Assembly (NCBI GenBank): GCA_910577035.1
Contig: CAJTKW010000105.1
Coordinates: 1-8,956 of the forward strand
Direction of reading: 5' to 3'
Origin: an uncultured Acetatifactor sp.
Lineage (GTDB): Bacteria > Bacillota > Clostridia > Lachnospirales > Lachnospiraceae
DNA: 8,956 nt
Shown: in pieces, positions 6,393-8,956 of the stretch
Numbering within the stretch: the first letter of the stretch is position 1
How the letters are laid out: every line of letters starts with the position of its first letter
Position numbers and translations under genes: made by a program
Notes under the pieces: model-generated
Database searches by the model: none
The model's input: the letters and a program-made list of their open reading frames with translations, nothing else
Told to the model about the DNA's origin: nothing

Positions 6393-7847
6393 GTGGCCGG
6401 AGAAATAAGGGAGATTCCCCTGGAGATACTGCTTGCCCTGGAGAGGGAGAAGCGGTATTCCAGCCGCCTGATGAAGGATGTGCTGGACAAATACGATTAC
6501 TTTGACACCCGGGACAAGGCCTTTATCAAGCGGTTGACGGAAGGAACCCTGGAAAGGCAGCAGGAACTGGATTATTATCTGGATCATTTTTCGTCCTTAC
6601 CGGTGAAAAAGATGAAGCCGTTCATCAGATGCCTTCTGCGCATGAGCGTTTATCAGCTTCTGTATATGGATGCCGTGCCGGACAGTGCGGTCTGCAACGA
6701 GGCCTGTAAGCTGGCGGCCCGGCGGGGATTTGGAGCTTTGCGGGGCTTTGTCAACGGGGTCCTGCGGAATATTTCCAGAAAGAAGGACAATCTGCCGCTG
6801 CCGGATGAGGAGGGGGAGCCCCTGAGGTATCTGGCGGTCAGGTACTCCCTGCCGGAATGGCTGGCAGAGTATTGGCTGGAGGAGTACGGCCGGGAGATCA
6901 CCACAGCCATGGCCGAGGGGCTGATGGAGATTCATCCGGTCTCTTTGCGTTTCTGCCTGGGGCTTTCTCCGGAGGAAATCGGGAAGCTTGTAAATAAAAT
7001 GGAGAAGACAGGGGCAGTACTAAGGGAGAGTCCGTATCTGTCCCGGGTCAGGCTGCTGGAGCACGGGGACAATATCAGCGGGCTGCCGGGTTTCCCAGAG
7101 GGAAAGTGGACGGTGCAGGATGTCAGCTCTGCCCTTGCCGTAGAGCTGGCCGGGATCCGGGAGACGGATTTCGTAATGGATGTCTGTGGGGCGCCCGGCG
7201 GGAAGAGTATTCTTGCGGCGGAAAAGGCGGACAGGGTACTCTGCCGGGATGTGTCCGGGGAGAAGACGGCCCTGATCCGGGAGAACATAGCCCGCATGGG
7301 GGCAGAAAACACGGAGATCCAGGTCTGGGATGCGCGCTGCTTTGACGAGACGTATGCCGGTAAGGCGGATGTGGTCCTGCTGGATGTGCCCTGCTCCGGG
7401 CTGGGGGTTATGGGCAGAAAGCGGGATATAAAGCACCGCATCACCAGGGAGGATATGAGAAGCCTGAGTGCCCTGCAGAGAGAGATTGCCGGGGTGTGCA
7501 GCAGGTACGTGAAGCCCGGGGGAACTCTCCTTTACAGTACCTGTACCATAAACCCGGAGGAAAACGAAGAGATGGTGCGCTTTATCACCGGAGAGCTGGG
7601 AATGCTTCCGGTTTCCCTGGAAACAATGCTTCCCCCATTGCTTCTGGAGCAGAAGAAAGCGACGGAAGCCCTGCGGTACAGCCAGGGAAAGGATCACGGG
7701 CTGACGGAGGAAGAACGCAGAGCCTGTATCCAGCTTCTGCCGGGATATATGGAGGCGGACGGCTTTTTTATTGCAAAATTTACGAGGCCGCCGGAAATGC
7801 GGGCGGATGGCACGGAAGGAACAAATGGAGAAAAAGAAGGATATTAA
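6393..7847 (+). CDS. rsmB: 16S rRNA (cytosine-967-C5)-methyltransferase RsmB
   Basis: RsmB uses S-adenosylmethionine to make m5C967 in 16S rRNA (E. coli numbering). From GTG 6393 it has 484 residues; an in-frame TTG at 6387 would add two and overlap the previous stop as TTGA, but its ribosome binding site spacing is poor. The N-terminal third (about 3-130) is a NusB-like RNA-binding helical domain, followed by the Rossmann methyltransferase domain. Numbered from 6393: SAM-binding DVCGAPGGKS (263-272), where DxCAAPGGKT is more usual; DVPCSGLGVMGR (331-342) with Cys334; and STCTINPEENE (382-392) with Cys384, the expected catalytic nucleophile. The pair of cysteines marks the m5C RNA methyltransferase class, and the NusB domain makes it RsmB rather than RsmF. 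The end, GFFIAKFTRP plus a short charged tail, is normal. rlmN begins inside its last 23 bases. Confidence 0.93.
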   Translation: MAGEIREIPLEILLALEREKRYSSRLMKDVLDKYDYFDTRDKAFIKRLTEGTLERQQELDYYLDHFSSLPVKKMKPFIRCLLRMSVYQLLYMDAVPDSAVCNEACKLAARRGFGALRGFVNGVLRNISRKKDNLPLPDEEGEPLRYLAVRYSLPEWLAEYWLEEYGREITTAMAEGLMEIHPVSLRFCLGLSPEEIGKLVNKMEKTGAVLRESPYLSRVRLLEHGDNISGLPGFPEGKWTVQDVSSALAVELAGIRETDFVMDVCGAPGGKSILAAEKADRVLCRDVSGEKTALIRENIARMGAENTEIQVWDARCFDETYAGKADVVLLDVPCSGLGVMGRKRDIKHRITREDMRSLSALQREIAGVCSRYVKPGGTLLYSTCTINPEENEEMVRFITGELGMLPVSLETMLPPLLLEQKKATEALRYSQGKDHGLTEEERRACIQLLPGYMEADGFFIAKFTRPPEMRADGTEGTNGEKEGY

Positions 7848-8956
7848 GTCCATGACGCTGCCTCAATTGACGGAGGAGCTTGCGGCGCTGGGGGAAAAGC
7901 CCTTCAGGGCAAAACAAATGTATCAATGGATCCACGTAAAGCTTGCGGACGGCTTCGGGGCCATGACGAATCTCCCCGGCCGGCTGCGGGAGGAGTGTGC
8001 GCGGAGATATAGTTATACGGCGCTGAAGCCGGTGGGGGTCAGAGAGTCCGCAATCGACGGCACGAAGAAGTTCCTGTTTGAACTGGCGGACGGAAATGTG
8101 GTGGAGAGCGTGTGGATGCGGTACAGGCATGGGAACAGTGTCTGTATTTCCTCCCAGGTGGGCTGCCGGATGGGCTGCCGCTTCTGTGCGTCTACCCTGG
8201 GCGGGCTGGTGCGCAGCCTGCAGCCCTCGGAGATGCTGGATCAGGTTTATGCCGTGCAGAAGATAACGGGGGAGCGGATTTCCAACGTGGTGGTCATGGG
8301 GATCGGTGAGCCCCTGGACAACTATGGGAATCTGCTGACCTTCCTCGGAATCCTGACGGATGAAAACGGCCTTCATATCAGCCAGCGGAGCGTGACGGTA
8401 TCCACCTGCGGCATCGTGCCTAAGATGAAGCGGCTGGCGGAGGAAAAGCTTCAGATCACATTGGCGTTATCCCTGCACGGAACCACGGACGAAAAGCGGC
8501 GCAGGCTGATGCCCATTGCGAACCAATACAGCATAGAGGAGCTGATGAAGGCCTGTGGGTACTATTTTAAGCTGACCGGCAGGAGGATCACCTTTGAGTA
8601 CAGCCTGGTGGGGGGAGTGAACGACACCGACGAGGATGCAGAACAGCTGGCGGCGCTGGCCAGGCCCCTTTCCTGCCATGTCAACCTGATTCCCGTGAAT
8701 CCTGTCAGGGAGCGAGAGTATGTCAGCCCGCCGGGAGAGAGGGTGCGGGCGTTCCGGGCCATGCTGGAAAAGCACAAGGTGAATGCCACTGTCAGGAGGG
8801 AAATGGGCAGGGATATTGAAGGAGCCTGCGGGCAGCTCCGGCGGGAGCTGCTGGGCAGATACTGCTCCGCTATGGAGATCGGCAACTGTTTCTGGGAGTA
8901 CGAGGACAACTGCACACTGCAAAACGGCGTGGATATTGATATCCTGTACCGGGATC
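7825..8956 (+). CDS. rlmN: 23S rRNA (adenine-2503-C2)-methyltransferase RlmN, 3' end open
   Basis: RlmN is a radical-SAM enzyme that makes m2A2503 in 23S rRNA and m2A37 in some tRNAs. The ATG at 7825 has GGAAGGA just upstream and gives MEKKKDIKSMTLPQL, a typical clostridial RlmN beginning; an ATG at 7852 is less likely. The iron-sulfur motif is CRMGCRFC (114-121: Cys114, Cys118, Cys121). Cys107 in SVCISSQVGC and Cys335 in GACGQLRR match the two mechanistic cysteines of the family (Cys118 and Cys355 in E. coli). MGIGEPLDNY (158-167) and STCGIVP are also present. The oddity is the end: family members finish within a few to about 30 residues after the GACGQL motif, but here the frame stays open to the window edge through residue 377, and from about 342 the residues resemble a different protein. 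The first 340 residues look complete and functional. It overlaps rsmB by 23 bases. Confidence 0.93.
   Translation, partial: MEKKKDIKSMTLPQLTEELAALGEKPFRAKQMYQWIHVKLADGFGAMTNLPGRLREECARRYSYTALKPVGVRESAIDGTKKFLFELADGNVVESVWMRYRHGNSVCISSQVGCRMGCRFCASTLGGLVRSLQPSEMLDQVYAVQKITGERISNVVVMGIGEPLDNYGNLLTFLGILTDENGLHISQRSVTVSTCGIVPKMKRLAEEKLQITLALSLHGTTDEKRRRLMPIANQYSIEELMKACGYYFKLTGRRITFEYSLVGGVNDTDEDAEQLAALARPLSCHVNLIPVNPVREREYVSPPGERVRAFRAMLEKHKVNATVRREMGRDIEGACGQLRRELLGRYCSAMEIGNCFWEYEDNCTLQNGVDIDILYRD
8848..8956 (+). other. Nucleotidyltransferase-like segment fused to RlmN C-terminus, partial
   Basis: After GACGQLRRE the rlmN frame continues without a stop as LLGRYCSAMEIGNCFWEYED and onward, reaching GVDIDILYRD at the edge (residues 342-377). 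A Gly-Asn followed by an acidic Asp-x-Asp and hydrophobic strand recalls the Gly-Ser...Asp-x-Asp core of polymerase-beta-like nucleotidyltransferases, but the spacing from Gly to Asp-x-Asp is about five residues longer than in the common MNT type. An internal ATG at 8872 has no good ribosome binding site, so a separate gene starting there is possible but not favoured. Possible explanations are a natural fusion, a deletion that joined rlmN to a downstream gene, or an assembly or clone chimera; the window ends on GATC. The domain call is inference from a 36-residue fragment. Confidence 0.4.

Noticed and set aside
7020..7853. A 277-codon minus-strand frame opposite rsmB, and similar long antisense frames elsewhere
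   Set aside because: They lie opposite genes with complete catalytic motifs and show no domain features. They are codon-use shadows.

Overview
The window looks like chromosomal DNA of a G+C-rich member of the Clostridia, most likely Lachnospiraceae. The basis is the gene order murE-priA-def-fmt-YugP-type metallopeptidase-rsmB-rlmN, a housekeeping run I associate with that group, together with clear purine-rich ribosome binding sites, frequent GTG/TTG starts and a meso-diaminopimelate-type MurE. The family assignment is inference from memory of gene order; no species is claimed.

Layout: positions 1-185 carry no gene I can defend, but hold a repeat-like element (long hairpin, 18-bp tandem duplication, 12-bp direct repeats near both ends) and then the murE ribosome binding site. 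Seven genes follow, all on the + strand: murE (186-1670), a 15-bp minisatellite (1672-1806), priA (from 1842 or 1821 to 4208), def (4229-4714), fmt (4711-5655), a membrane zinc metallopeptidase (5692-6390), rsmB (from 6393 or 6387 to 7847) and rlmN (7825 to the window end, no stop seen). Apart from the minisatellite gap, genes overlap or lie at most 36 bases apart, and I see no internal terminator, so they probably form one operon.

The genes cover wall precursor synthesis (MurE), replication restart (PriA), both ends of the N-formylmethionine cycle (Fmt formylates initiator tRNA, Def removes the formyl group), and two ribosomal RNA methyltransferases (RsmB on 16S, RlmN on 23S). This is a growth and translation operon, not a defence or accessory island.

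The unusual parts are three. First, the rlmN frame runs past the normal RlmN end into residues resembling the start of a nucleotidyltransferase-like domain. Second, the 15-bp minisatellite between murE and priA keeps the two in one frame, so only a single TGA separates them. Third, the upstream hairpin element may be one unit of a longer dispersed or tandem repeat. PriA also carries a low-complexity, repeat-derived insertion in its C-terminal domain. I found no convincing undescribed multi-gene system.
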